From Actinoplanes auranticolor (GTDB lineage: Bacteria; Actinomycetota; Actinomycetes; Mycobacteriales; Micromonosporaceae), in NCBI RefSeq assembly GCF_018332655.1, contig NZ_BOQL01000017.1, positions 1-64,000 on the forward strand: a DNA stretch of 64,000 bases, written 5' to 3'. Each line of letters starts with the position of its first letter. Within the stretch, counting starts at the first letter, position 1. Shown piece by piece: positions 51,486 through 60,751 of the stretch. The notes under the pieces are model-generated. The model saw nothing but the letters and a program-made list of their open reading frames with translations. It made no database searches and was not told where the DNA came from. The position numbers and the translations under genes are program-made.

Positions 51486-52481
51486 TCAGGGCCCGGCGTC
51501 GCGCAGCGATGTGGGTGAGAGGAACGGCTGAAGAGGCCCGTCCCCGGCGGTCCCCGGCAACCGCCGGGCCACTCCGGCGAGAAGGTCGGCCACCTGGACC
51601 CGAGGATCATCGCGGGAGTCCACTGTGACCAGCCCGGCCAGCGGTGACACCCGGCCCGGCGGCAACCCGGCCTCGTCGGCCAGCAACTGCTGCAGCCGCC
51701 GCAACCGTCCGGCCGTGAGGGCACTCTGCTCGTCGTGGATCACCAGGACCTGCCGCTGCCCGCCGCTCCAGAACAGCACGGTCTCCGTCAGTGCGGGCAG
51801 CATCGGCTCCAGCGGCGGCGGGATCGACCGGTCGTCGTCGAAGAGCCGGGCCAGGACCGTCTGCACACGTGCCCGGTCGAGCCCTTCAAGTCCCTCCGGC
51901 CCCAACTCATCACGCGCCCGGAAGAACTGGGCGAACGCCTCCGGATCGGGGCGGTGCCGCCGTTTGAGCCGTACCAGCTCGACGAACGCAGCGAGAAAGA
52001 CGCCCCACGCGTCCCCGGCCGACCGCCCGGCCCGGTACAGCCGCAGAGCGGCCGGCCGATTCTCCTGGGTGAGGCGGGTGCCGGCCGCGTAGGAGGGCTC
52101 GGCCAGGAAGAAGTCGACGATCCGGGTGACCAGGAAGAACTCCTTGTCCACCAGCTGAACGTGCGCCCGGCCCCGCAACTCGGTGAGGAACCACTCCAGT
52201 GCCTCGCCCGCCTGCGGGCTCCGCAGGAACTGGCCCGACTTGAACTCGTACGGCGAATATCGGAACCCCGACCGCAACGCCGCGATCAGCCCGACCGCCT
52301 CACCGACGCTCAGGTCGACGCTCGCATGCGTGATCACCGGGGTGGTCGGGTCGAGCAGATTGCTCCCGGAGAAGCCGGACTCGTCACAGGCGATCTCCAC
52401 GACGGGGCCGGACACCGCGCCGACCGGCGGCAGGCCGCCCTGCAGCGGTAACCACACCCGGTCCCTCGCCATGGCGACCAT
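51486..52481 (-). CDS. DUF3800-like protein (RNase H fold)
   Basis: A 331-residue protein. Motifs fit DUF3800: VEIACDESGFSGSNL at the start (Asp-Glu-Ser), LVIHDEQSALTAG, and DSRDDPRVQVADLLAG near the end, giving the acidic residues of an RNase H-like fold. DUF3800 proteins are often mobile-element or defence linked, but no partner is seen here. Two close starts (52481 and 52472) are possible. It lies 33 bases downstream of the glycosyltransferase gene, so it may be the last gene of the ECF operon. Confidence 0.8.
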   Translation of the reverse strand: MVAMARDRVWLPLQGGLPPVGAVSGPVVEIACDESGFSGSNLLDPTTPVITHASVDLSVGEAVGLIAALRSGFRYSPYEFKSGQFLRSPQAGEALEWFLTELRGRAHVQLVDKEFFLVTRIVDFFLAEPSYAAGTRLTQENRPAALRLYRAGRSAGDAWGVFLAAFVELVRLKRRHRPDPEAFAQFFRARDELGPEGLEGLDRARVQTVLARLFDDDRSIPPPLEPMLPALTETVLFWSGGQRQVLVIHDEQSALTAGRLRRLQQLLADEAGLPPGRVSPLAGLVTVDSRDDPRVQVADLLAGVARRLPGTAGDGPLQPFLSPTSLRDAGP

Positions 52482-52514
52482 GCTCGCCCGCCCACCCGGA
52501 TCCGACCACCGAAT

Positions 52515-54172
52515 TCACCCGACGCTCACTGCCGTGGGGCAGTCGGCTGCCGGTTCCCAGATCTCGTAACCGGCCAGGTGCCACCGTTTCCGCCAGGGAC
52601 AGGGCGAGCGGGCCAGGGCGGTGTTACGGGAGTCGCCGGAGCGGAATACGTACGCCGCACGGGGGTCGGCCCGCACTTCGGCCCGGTAGGGCAGGTAGCG
52701 GTCGAACCCCGGACGGAGGCCACCGGCGGCATCGCCGAACAGGACGGCGCAGACGATCTGCTCCCGGCTGATGAAAGTCAGCCGGTTGCAGTCCAGGTAA
52801 CCGCTGTAGATGTGGGATATACCGCCCGGCGCAGAGCATCGATCAGCTGCCGACCGGCCGCCTCACCGGGCCCGCGGGCCGTGTCCCGGTAAGCCTGCAC
52901 AGTGCCGAGAGCCAGCGTGATCGCGACGAACCCGAGCACGACAGCTCTCAGCGGCCCACCGGCTCTCGGCGCCACCGAGCGCAGGCTCCCCAGGGAGGCT
53001 AGGACGGCTGGGGTGGCGATGAGGACACCGATGATGTAGCGGAAGTTGTTGGCCGGGGCGACGCCTGGTGTGGAGCCGGCCGCGAAGGCCGCGACAGTCA
53101 GACCAGCTGCGGTGAGCATCGCCAACCGGCTGTACACCTGCGCATCTGGCTCCTCCTGCGCGCGGCGCCGGTGACGCACTGCGCGAACGCCGGCAGCTAC
53201 CGCCCCGGCCCACAGCACGATCAGGGCGACTCCCCACAGCGTGGCTACCGCGTCGTCCGTCGGTGGACGCCAGCTTCCGGTGAAACCGAAGGGCCAGGCC
53301 GGCCGGGAGTACGGGTGGGCGATCGCCGAGCCTCCGCTGACGTAGGCGAGGCTGGTCGTCACCGTATTGGTCACCTGGCTGACGAGCCCGGGCGACTCTC
53401 CGCCGTTCAGCCCGGTGCCACCCATCAGGTAGATGTTCACCACGCCGACCACCCCGCTGTCCCGCCAGGGATGGGTGAAGTCGTGCAGAAGCCACGGGAC
53501 GGCGCCCGTGAGCAGGCCGCCGCCGAGCGCCCACAGCCCGCCCGGCAGTGCCGCCGATCGCCGCCGGAGGGTCATCCAGACCAGCACGGCCGAGGTGAGC
53601 ACGAACGGGGCTGTCAGCACGGTGCTCCACAGCCCGAGCGTGGCGGCGGCGCCCCAGCCCGCCAGCCGCCACCGCTGCGCAGCCGCGTGGCTCGGATCGT
53701 CCGGCGTGGCCAACAGCCGGTGGCCGAAGAGAAGCAGCAGCGTGCCGGCGAGCAGTGTCTCGGGGATCGCGCCCTGGGCCACCACCTCGTGGCCGTACAG
53801 CTCCCGTGATCCCAGCGCCAGCAGCCCGACCGACACCAACGCCACTGCGGTGCCGTACAGGCGCCGGGCCAGCACGTACATCGCGATGAGGAAGAGCAGG
53901 AACAGCAGCAGCATCGGGATGCGCAGCCCGGCCAGCGACGGGCCGAACACCCGGAACACCGCGGCGGAGAGATAGGCCTCCGCTGTGCCCATGTACGACT
54001 GGCCGTACATGAAGCTCGGGAAATGGCGGCCCTCGGCGATGTGCATCGCCATCAGCCCCATCGTGCCCTCGTCGCTGTTGCTGGCCGGCCACTCCCGGAC
54101 CAGCAGACCGATACGGACGGCGGCCGCGACGATCAGCAGCAGGATCAGAGACAGCGACGGCGACCAGCGCAC
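52515..54172 (-). pseudogene. GT-C fold membrane glycosyltransferase, interrupted by one frameshift
   Basis: A roughly 552-residue membrane protein in two frames. The first frame gives about ten helices and the GT-C (ArnT/PMT-like) signature REWPASNSDEGTMGLMAMHI (catalytic Asp-Glu region), then FPSFMYGQSYMGTAEAYLSA. At about 52816-52830 it goes out of frame; a one-base change (probably a lost G) continues it as GISHIYSGYLDCNRLTFISR and a C-terminal tail ending at TGA 52515. GTG at 54172 is the likely start, just after the upstream gene. Either truly frameshifted or a base-call error. Likely transfers sugar from a lipid donor to an exported acceptor. Confidence 0.7.
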
Positions 54173-54174
54173 CT

Positions 54175-55203
54175 TCAGCAAGACAGCGCCCGCTCGTAGG
54201 TTCCCGGCTCCCGACCGGCGGCCACCGGATCGGTGTAGAACCAGAACATCCGGGGATAGCCCTCGGGGTTCATCTCCTTCAGTGCTGCCCAGTGGTGGCT
54301 GCCCTTCAGGGCCTCCTGGGCCTTCGTCACGGCCGCATCGTCGCCGGTCTTTCTGGCCCGCTTCCACTCCTCGATCCAGCCGCAGCCGACCGCGCCGATC
54401 ACCCGGGCGTTGAACTGGTACGCGTCGTTCGTGCCGAGGCCGTTCAACGACCGGACGTCGAAGCCGGGCGGCAGCGGCACGTCAGCGAGCGCCCTGGCCG
54501 CCGCCTCCTGCACCTCGTCCGGCGTGATGATCTCCGGCGGCATCGCGGCCAGCCAGGTCGGCACGTCGACCCGCCTCACGTGCAGCAGGAGCTCGTCGTA
54601 CTGCGCCTTGTCCACCGCCCCCTGGACGCGCAACTCGGCGAACACACCGTCCCGCGGCTCCAGCATGGTCGCGAAGTCGGTGTCGGCGTACCGGATGGTG
54701 AAGCCCGGCCAACCGGCGACCGTCACCGGCTCGGGCGGGCTCTGCCCCGCCCGGTCGTCGCGGTACTCCGGGTAGTACTTCGCGTCGAACCAGGCCATGT
54801 TCAGGCTCACGCCGCCCTTGGCGAACCCCAGGGAGCCCTGCCGGTCGCGGACGCCGAAGCCGTCGACGTTGACGACCTTCCAGCCGTCCTGGGCGATCAG
54901 CAGGCGCGGGCTCTCCTCGGCGAACCTCTGCCACGCCACCGGGGTCCGCTCTGCCGGAGCCCGCGAGGGCTCGGGTTGCGGGCGGAAGGAGAGGAGCAGA
55001 GCGAGAACGCCGAGGAAAGCCGCGGCCGCGGCCAGCGGCACCAGCAGACGCTTCCTCGCCGGCGACGTCTTGACGACCGTCAGGCTCGGCACGGACATGA
55101 TCTCCTCCAGGAGATGCTGCTCCGCCCCCTGGAGGCGGGCGGTGATCTCCGGACGGAAGGGGTCGGCAGCGCGGAGCTCCTGATCGAGCCGCTCGTCGGT
55201 CAT
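54175..55203 (-). CDS. Membrane-anchored protein of an ECF sigma operon
   Basis: A 342-residue protein: about 50 cytoplasmic residues, one helix (residues 52-72, RLLVPLAAAAAFLGVLALLL), and a large extracytoplasmic part. The layout matches proteins encoded directly after ECF sigma genes in actinobacteria (CU044_5270-like), some of which act as anti-sigma factors; the usual zinc-binding anti-sigma motif is absent, so this is inference. ATG at 55203 overlaps the sigma stop (ATGA) and its own stop overlaps the glycosyltransferase start. Confidence 0.8.
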   Translation of the reverse strand: MTDERLDQELRAADPFRPEITARLQGAEQHLLEEIMSVPSLTVVKTSPARKRLLVPLAAAAAFLGVLALLLSFRPQPEPSRAPAERTPVAWQRFAEESPRLLIAQDGWKVVNVDGFGVRDRQGSLGFAKGGVSLNMAWFDAKYYPEYRDDRAGQSPPEPVTVAGWPGFTIRYADTDFATMLEPRDGVFAELRVQGAVDKAQYDELLLHVRRVDVPTWLAAMPPEIITPDEVQEAAARALADVPLPPGFDVRSLNGLGTNDAYQFNARVIGAVGCGWIEEWKRARKTGDDAAVTKAQEALKGSHHWAALKEMNPEGYPRMFWFYTDPVAAGREPGTYERALSC

Positions 55204-55769
55204 CGGGCCTCCTTCGGGACGGGCGCGGTCAGGACGTCGAGCACATGTCCGGGCGGCCCGAGATCGTCACCGGCCAGCTCCCGGAACCGGGCCCGGGCCC
55301 GCGACAGCCGGGTACGCACAGCGGCCGCACTCACCCCGAGAACCACGGCCGCCTCCCGCGGCTCCAGCCCCTCCCATCCGGTGAGCATCAGCACCTCCCG
55401 GTCCAGCTCACCCAGCCGGGCCAGAGCGGCCCGTACGGCGAGCCGCTCGGGCACCTCGGCGCCCGGATCAGCGGCGAACACCGTGGTCAGGCGCTGCCGC
55501 AACTGCGCACCGAGCCGCTCCCGGCGGACACCGGCACGGTGGTGGTTGGCCAGCACGCGGCGCGCCACGCCGTACAGCCACAGCCGGGCCTCGTCGCCGC
55601 GCGGCAGCTCACGGTGCCGCCGCCAGGCGATCAGGAAGGTCTCGGCGACCACGTCAGCGGCGTCCTCCGGCTGCGCGACCCGCCGCACCGCGTACGCCAG
55701 CAGCAGCGGAAAGTTGTCCGCGTAGAGGCGCCGGAACCGGGCCGGGTCGTCGTCGATTTCGGAGCTCAC
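55200..55769 (-). CDS. ECF sigma factor
   Basis: A 189-residue sigma-70 family protein of the extracytoplasmic-function group. Region 2: RFRRLYADNFPLLLAYAVRR, then PEDAADVVAETFLIAWRRHR. Region 4: LARLGELDREVLMLTGWEGL, then GVSAAAVRTRLSRARARFRE. GTG at 55769 gives a normal start (VSSEIDDDPA); the frame is open to 55844. First gene of a leftward operon with the membrane protein and glycosyltransferase, so it probably controls them in response to envelope signals. Confidence 0.9.
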   Translation of the reverse strand: MSSEIDDDPARFRRLYADNFPLLLAYAVRRVAQPEDAADVVAETFLIAWRRHRELPRGDEARLWLYGVARRVLANHHRAGVRRERLGAQLRQRLTTVFAADPGAEVPERLAVRAALARLGELDREVLMLTGWEGLEPREAAVVLGVSAAAVRTRLSRARARFRELAGDDLGPPGHVLDVLTAPVPKEAR

Positions 55770-55848
55770 GTGGGTCCCATGTCCGGCAGTACGAGCATCG
55801 TGACAGCCGAGATCAACTTTTGGGTGACAAAGGGACCCACTCAAGGCG

Positions 55849-55877
55849 GAAGGCCGGTCCCGACGGGACCGGCCTTC
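55849..55877 (-). terminator. Terminator downstream of tRNA-Ser(GGA)
   Basis: GAAGGCCGGTCCC (55849-55861) pairs perfectly with GGGACCGGCCTTC (55865-55877). Leftward, it follows the tRNA gene by about 20 bases. Confidence 0.7.
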
Positions 55878-55896
55878 GACGTCTGCCTGCTGAGGC

Positions 55897-55984
55897 TGGC
55901 GGAGGATACGAGATTCGAACTCGTGAGGGTTTTATCCCAACACGCTTTCCAAGCGTGCGCCCTAGGCCACTAGGCGAATCCTCC
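55897..55984 (-). tRNA. tRNA-Ser (GGA anticodon)
   Basis: A leftward class II tRNA with a long variable arm. Acceptor GGAGGAT pairs with ATCCTCC; anticodon loop CTTGGAAAG gives GGA, reading UCC and UCU. T-arm GAGTTCGAATCTC. CCA is encoded (55897-55899 on this strand). Confidence 0.95.
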
Positions 55985-56063
55985 GTCGGACAGAATACAG
56001 GCCCGCCGGGCCGGGTTGCGCGGGAGGGCCGCGCGACGCCTCCCACGGGCCAGGTACTCTGTT

Positions 56064-56155
56064 CGCAGCCCCTCGTGCGGCGTCATCTTGTGAACCTCCC
56101 CAGGGCCGGAAGGCAGCAAGGATAAGCGAGCTCTGGCGGGTGCACGGGGGGTCCT
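56064..56155 (+). ncRNA. ffs: Signal recognition particle RNA, small bacterial type (4.5S)
   Basis: The core GTGAACCTCCCCAGGGCCGG with AAGGCAGCAAGGATAAGCGA is the conserved tip hairpin that binds Ffh. Outer strands CCCCTCGTGC and GCACGGGG pair to close the rod. It lies just upstream of dnaX, the usual actinobacterial position. Ends are estimated from the pairing; a T-rich stretch (CCTTTCGTT) follows. Confidence 0.92.
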
Positions 56156-56227
56156 TTCGTTCCCCGGGGTTTGTTGTTGTCACACCCTCGACGGAGAATG
56201 GCGCGGTCGTCGGAGGAGGTGGCAGGA

Positions 56228-59200
56228 GTGGCTCTCGCCCTCTACCGCAAGTATCGGCCCCGGACCTTCGCCGAGGTCATCGGGCAGGAGCACGTCACCG
56301 AGCCGTTGTCGCAGGCCCTGCGCAGCGGACGGTTGCACCACGCCTATCTGTTCTCCGGGCCGCGCGGCTGCGGCAAGACCTCCAGCGCGCGCATCCTGGC
56401 CCGCTCGCTCAACTGCGAGCAGGGCCCGACCCCGGAACCCTGCGGAGTCTGCGCCTCGTGCAAGTCGCTGGCCAACGACGGCGGCGGCTCCATCGACGTC
56501 ATCGAGATCGACGCGGCCAGCCACGGCGGTGTCGACGACGCCCGTGACCTGCGGGAGAAGGCGTTCTTCGCGCCGGCCAGCAGCCGCTACAAGATCTACG
56601 TCATCGACGAGGCGCACATGGTCTCGTCGGCCGGCTTCAACGCGCTGCTCAAGCTCGTCGAGGAGCCGCCCGACTACGTGAAGTTCATCTTCGCGACCAC
56701 GGAGCCGGAGAAAGTCCTCGGCACGATCCGCTCCCGCACCCACCACTACCCGTTCCGGCTGATCCCGCCGGCGGTGCTCCGGCCGTACCTGCAGCAGCTC
56801 ACCGAGGCCGAGGGCGTGCACGTCGACCCGGCGGTGCTCCCGCTGGTCGTGCGGGCCGGCGGCGGCAGCGCCCGGGACACCCTGTCGGTGCTCGACCAGC
56901 TCATCTCCGGCGCGGGCCCGGAAGGCGTCAGCTACCCGCGCGCGGTCTCGCTGCTGGGCGTGACGGACGTGGCGCTCATCGACGAGATGTGCGATGCGCT
57001 TGCGGCTGGTGACGGCGCGGCGGCGTACCAGACCATCGACCGCGTGGCCGAGGCCGGCCACGACCCCCGGCGCTTCGCCTCGGATCTGCTCGAACGCTTC
57101 CGCGACCTGATCGTGCTGCAGCAGGTGCCGGACGCAGTCACCAAGGGCCTGATCGACGGCCCGGCCGACCAACTGGAGCAGATGGGCGCGCAGGCGACCC
57201 GGCTCGGCCCGGCGACACTGTCCCGCTGCGCCGACATCGTGCACAACGGCCTGGTGGAAATGCGCGGCACGACCGCGCCGCGGCTGCTCCTCGAGCTGAT
57301 CACGGCCCGCATGCTGCTGCCGGGCGCCGACGACGCGAACAACGCGCTGCTCCAGCGCCTGGAGCGGATGGAGCGGCGCCTCACGCTGACCACCGATGAG
57401 GTACGCCCGGAGCCCGGCACCGCCCAGCCTTCCCCGTCCGCCCAGCCGTCCGTGGCGCCGGTGGCCGGGGGCGGGGGGATTTCTGCTGCTCGGGCCGCTG
57501 CTGCTGCGGCGGGTCGACGGGCGCCTGCGGGAGCTCAGTCCGGTTCCGCTCAGAGTGTGGCCTCCGGGGGCGGGTCGTCTGCTGCTGGGGCTGCCGCGCC
57601 GGTGTCGTCTGCGGGGCTCAGCTCTGCTGCTCCCGTCTCGGCGGTGCCCGGCGTGGCCGCGCCGGTTTCCGCTGCTGGCCCTGCTGCGGCGGGTCCGGCT
57701 GCCGCTGGGGTGGCCCCCGGTGGGTCGACCTCTGTTGGGCCGGTTTCCGCTGAGCCGGCCTCTGGCGGGCCGGCTTCCGCTCGGGCGGCCGCTGCTGGGC
57801 CGGTTCCCGGCGGGCACTCCGCCGCTGGAACGGCCTCCCCGGTCGCCGGTGAGCCTGATCTCGATCCGTCGTGGGAGACGGAGCCCGAACCGGATCCGGG
57901 GCCGCCCTGGGATACCGAACCGGATCCCGGGCCGCCATCAGCCACGGAGCCGGGGTCGGCTTCGTCGGCGCTGAGTTCGGGGCTTCCTTCTCCGGCCGCG
58001 CCGGTTTCCGCCGCCCCCACTTCCGGGACGCCGGTGTCCGCAAACCCGGTATCGAGCGGGCCTGTGCCGCCGGGTGCCGGTCTCGCCGCACCCATCTCGG
58101 GTGGTCCTGCCCCCGCGACCCCCGTTTCGGGTGGTCCGGCTTCCAGGCCCGTCTCGGGTGGTCCGGCCGTCGGCCCTGTCTCGGGTGGTCCGGCCGGTCG
58201 CCGGCCGGAGCCCGCCGGTCTGATGCCCGACGCGCCCGAAGAGCCCGGCTTCGCTCCCCAGGCCGAGGCCCCCGGGCAGCTGTCGGCAGCGGCGATCCGG
58301 GAGGTCTGGCCCGAGATCATGACGGCGGTCAGCCGCAAGAGCAAGAAGATCGCCGCCCTCGCCCAGGGCGCGACCGTGCGGGACCTCGAGGGCCAGACCG
58401 TCGTCCTGACCTTCCGCTTCCCCGCGCACGCCAAGATGGTCGCCGCGGAACCGACGCTGATCTCCGACGCGCTCTACGAGGCGCTCGGTGGCCGCTGGCA
58501 GATCCGCTGCGACGTCGCCGGTGAGAGCGGGCCGTCGCCGGGTTCGGGTGGTTCCGCCCCGTTGGGCCCGCGTGGTGGTCCGAGCGGTCCCGCCCAGCGT
58601 TCCCCGCAGGCTCAGGACGGCCCGCCTCGCCAGGAGACGGTTCGCGCCGCCCCGACCACGGGTGCAGCTCCCGCGCGGCAGCGGGACCCCGCGCCTCGCG
58701 CCTCGGCGACCGCCACGAGTGACCCCGGCGACGCGTGGCCTGAGCCGGCACGCCCGGGTGGACTCGCTACCGCGGTGGCCACGCAGGTCGCGGCACCCGT
58801 CGTGGAAGACGAGGAGTGGCCTGAGACGGCGCAGCCTGGTGGCGTCGCGGTCGGCAGCCGGGCCGGTGGGCCGGGCTTCGCGGATCCGAGTGTCGGTCAG
58901 ACCAGCCCGCTCGTCGACGACTTCGACGGCCCCGGCGGGGGCCAAGGCTTCGGCGGTTCGGGTGACACTGTCCCGGGCAGCGATGCCTCAAGCAGCGGCG
59001 CCGCAGGCAGCGGGGTGGCAGGCAACGGCGTCGTGGGCGGCGGCGTCGCAGGCAGCGGCTTGGGCAGCGGTGTGACAGGCGGCGGCGTCGCAGGTGCCGG
59101 CTCAACCGGCGGCATCAAAGGGGCCGGCTCGGCTGGCCCCGCCCCGAACGCCGCAGACACCCGCCCCGGAGCATCCGAGCAGCCCAGCGCCGCAGCGGAA

Positions 59201-59602
59201 AGATCCCGCAACAGCGCCCCCGTAGCCGCCGCCGGCCCCGCGGGCAGCGGACGACCCCCGTCCAGCGGTCTGGCCGCAGCCCGAGCCGCCGCAGCCGGAG
59301 CCGGTCGCGGCACCAACGCCGCCGCACCGGCCAAGCCCGCCGCCTGGTCCGACGGCTCACCGACCGAGGAAGCGCCCTACGACCCCGAGTACGACGGCCC
59401 ACCCCGTCCCGACACCGACCCCGGCAGCGGTCGGGCGAAGGCCGAGGCGAAAGGCAGCGGCCAGGCGTTCGAGGGCTTCGACCCCGGCGACGAGCCGCTC
59501 GATGACGTGATCGACGAGAAGACCGCCCGGCAGAGCAGTGAGCAGCAGGCCGTTCAGCTGCTCCGGGACGCCCTCGGGGCGGAGAAGATCAGCGAGTCCT
59601 GA
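56228..59602 (+). CDS. dnaX: DNA polymerase III subunit gamma/tau
   Basis: A 1124-residue clamp-loader subunit, longer than most DnaX proteins. AAA+ part (about 1-380): Walker A GPRGCGKT at residues 44-51, zinc-binding cysteines at about 63, 72, 75 and 78, Walker B VIDEAHM at 125-131, sensor TTEPEKVLGTIRSR. From about 395 the protein is a low-complexity Ala/Gly/Pro/Ser linker with repeats, interrupted by one folded segment around residue 690-760 (AIREVWPEIMTAVSRKSKKI, the tau-type C-domain) and followed by more repeats and a short helix. No slippery A6 heptamer was seen, so programmed gamma frameshifting is not evident. GTG at 56228 has GGAGGAGG upstream. Confidence 0.95.
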   Translation: MALALYRKYRPRTFAEVIGQEHVTEPLSQALRSGRLHHAYLFSGPRGCGKTSSARILARSLNCEQGPTPEPCGVCASCKSLANDGGGSIDVIEIDAASHGGVDDARDLREKAFFAPASSRYKIYVIDEAHMVSSAGFNALLKLVEEPPDYVKFIFATTEPEKVLGTIRSRTHHYPFRLIPPAVLRPYLQQLTEAEGVHVDPAVLPLVVRAGGGSARDTLSVLDQLISGAGPEGVSYPRAVSLLGVTDVALIDEMCDALAAGDGAAAYQTIDRVAEAGHDPRRFASDLLERFRDLIVLQQVPDAVTKGLIDGPADQLEQMGAQATRLGPATLSRCADIVHNGLVEMRGTTAPRLLLELITARMLLPGADDANNALLQRLERMERRLTLTTDEVRPEPGTAQPSPSAQPSVAPVAGGGGISAARAAAAAAGRRAPAGAQSGSAQSVASGGGSSAAGAAAPVSSAGLSSAAPVSAVPGVAAPVSAAGPAAAGPAAAGVAPGGSTSVGPVSAEPASGGPASARAAAAGPVPGGHSAAGTASPVAGEPDLDPSWETEPEPDPGPPWDTEPDPGPPSATEPGSASSALSSGLPSPAAPVSAAPTSGTPVSANPVSSGPVPPGAGLAAPISGGPAPATPVSGGPASRPVSGGPAVGPVSGGPAGRRPEPAGLMPDAPEEPGFAPQAEAPGQLSAAAIREVWPEIMTAVSRKSKKIAALAQGATVRDLEGQTVVLTFRFPAHAKMVAAEPTLISDALYEALGGRWQIRCDVAGESGPSPGSGGSAPLGPRGGPSGPAQRSPQAQDGPPRQETVRAAPTTGAAPARQRDPAPRASATATSDPGDAWPEPARPGGLATAVATQVAAPVVEDEEWPETAQPGGVAVGSRAGGPGFADPSVGQTSPLVDDFDGPGGGQGFGGSGDTVPGSDASSSGAAGSGVAGNGVVGGGVAGSGLGSGVTGGGVAGAGSTGGIKGAGSAGPAPNAADTRPGASEQPSAAAERSRNSAPVAAAGPAGSGRPPSSGLAAARAAAAGAGRGTNAAAPAKPAAWSDGSPTEEAPYDPEYDGPPRPDTDPGSGRAKAEAKGSGQAFEGFDPGDEPLDDVIDEKTARQSSEQQAVQLLRDALGAEKISES
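58095..58195. repeat. Repeats in the dnaX linker
   Basis: Four near-identical units of TCTCGGGTGGTCCGGC (58095, 58125, 58152 and 58179) encode PVSGGPA-type repeats. They lie within a longer Gly/Ala/Pro linker, whose alternative frames are also open for hundreds of bases. Confidence 0.7.
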
Positions 59603-59674
59603 CCCGGTTCCGGGCCCCCTGTGCGGGGCGCGGGACAATGGTCGGGACTACCCCCGTTCTTAAGGAGCTATGCG

Positions 59675-60007
59675 ATGCGCCCCGGTGGACAGCCGAACAT
59701 GCAGCAGATCATGAAGCAGGCGCAGAAGATGCAGCAGCAGGTCGCGCAGGCGCAAGCCGAGCTGGCCGAGGCCGAGGTCACCGGTACGGCCGGCGGTGGC
59801 CTGGTCACCGTGGTCGTCACCGGGCTCGGCGAGTTCAAGTCCATCAAGATCGATCCGAAGGCGGTCGACCCGGAGGACGTCGAGACGCTGGAGGATCTGG
59901 TGCTCGCCGCCATCCACAACGGGTCCGAGGCGGTGCGGGAGCTGACCGAGCAGAAGATGGGTCCGGCCACCGGCGGCCTGGGCGGCCTGTCCCTCCCGGG
60001 ATTCTGA
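59675..60007 (+). CDS. ybaB: YbaB/EbfC nucleoid-associated protein
   Basis: A 110-residue DNA-binding protein of the YbaB/EbfC family: [40 protein letters not shown] and [19 protein letters not shown]. In actinobacteria and elsewhere it sits between dnaX and recR. ATG at 59675 has AAGGAG seven bases upstream; an upstream in-frame start at 59621 overlaps the dnaX end region and is less likely. Confidence 0.94.
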   Translation: MRPGGQPNMQQIMKQAQKMQQQVAQAQAELAEAEVTGTAGGGLVTVVVTGLGEFKSIKIDPKAVDPEDVETLEDLVLAAIHNGSEAVRELTEQKMGPATGGLGGLSLPGF

Positions 60008-60011
60008 GCCT

Positions 60012-60605
60012 GTGTACGAGGGCGCCATCCAGGACCTGATCGACGAGCTGGGCCGCCTGCCGGGTGTGGGCCCCAAGAGCGCCCAGCGGATCGCCTTCCA
60101 CGTCCTCTCCGCCGATCCCGCCGACGTGAACCGGCTGGCCAGCTCCCTGCGCAAGGTCAAGGAGCTGGTCCGCTTCTGCACGACCTGTTTCAACGTCGCC
60201 GAGTCGGAGCAGTGCCGGGTCTGCCGTGACACCCGTCGCAGCAGCGAGGTCATCTGCGTCGTGGAGGAGCCCAAGGACGTCGTCGCGATCGAGCGGACCG
60301 GTGAGTTCCGCGGCCGGTATCACGTCCTGGGTGGCGCCATCAATCCGCTCGAGGGCATCGGGCCGGACAACCTGCGGATCCGCGAGCTGCTGATCCGGCT
60401 CGGCACCGGTGAGGTCAAGGAGCTGATCCTGGCCACCGATCCGAACACCGAGGGCGAGGCCACGGCCACCTACCTCGCCATCATGGTGAAGCCGATGGGC
60501 ATCGCCGTCACCCGGCTGGCCAGTGGCCTGCCGGTCGGCGGCGACCTGGAGTACGCCGACGAGATCACCCTGGGTCGTGCCTTCGAGGGACGTCGCGCTG
60601 TCTGA
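60012..60605 (+). CDS. recR: Recombination protein RecR
   Basis: A 197-residue recombination mediator acting with RecF/RecO. Helix-hairpin-helix [16 protein letters not shown]4 zinc finger (Cys56, 59, 68, 71 in [19 protein letters not shown]), and the Toprim domain with [19 protein letters not shown] and [19 protein letters not shown] at 60012, four bases after ybaB: same operon. Confidence 0.96.
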   Translation: MYEGAIQDLIDELGRLPGVGPKSAQRIAFHVLSADPADVNRLASSLRKVKELVRFCTTCFNVAESEQCRVCRDTRRSSEVICVVEEPKDVVAIERTGEFRGRYHVLGGAINPLEGIGPDNLRIRELLIRLGTGEVKELILATDPNTEGEATATYLAIMVKPMGIAVTRLASGLPVGGDLEYADEITLGRAFEGRRAV

Positions 60606-60698
60606 ACGCGCATCGTGCGCCCGTTCCGCAGACTGGGAAAGACACGATCCGATACCAACCGACGATGTGTTCGCTATGAGCGGTTAGGGTCGCGCCAT

Positions 60699-60717
60699 CG
60701 GTGACCAATGGTCACCG
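60699..60717. promoter_or_regulatory. Perfect 19-bp palindrome upstream of the peptide transporter operon
   Basis: CGGTGACCAATGGTCACCG: nine-base arms around a single A, 35 bases before the substrate-binding-protein start. It is a strong candidate operator for a dimeric regulator; no such regulator is encoded next to it. A -10-like TATGAG (60675-60680) lies upstream. Confidence 0.5.
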
Positions 60718-60751
60718 CGTTTGTCCGTACCCACAGGACGAGGTGAACACG

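Noticed and set aside
56228..59602. Programmed frameshift site producing gamma from dnaX
   Set aside because: No A-rich slippery heptamer or adjacent hairpin was seen; most actinobacteria make only the long form.
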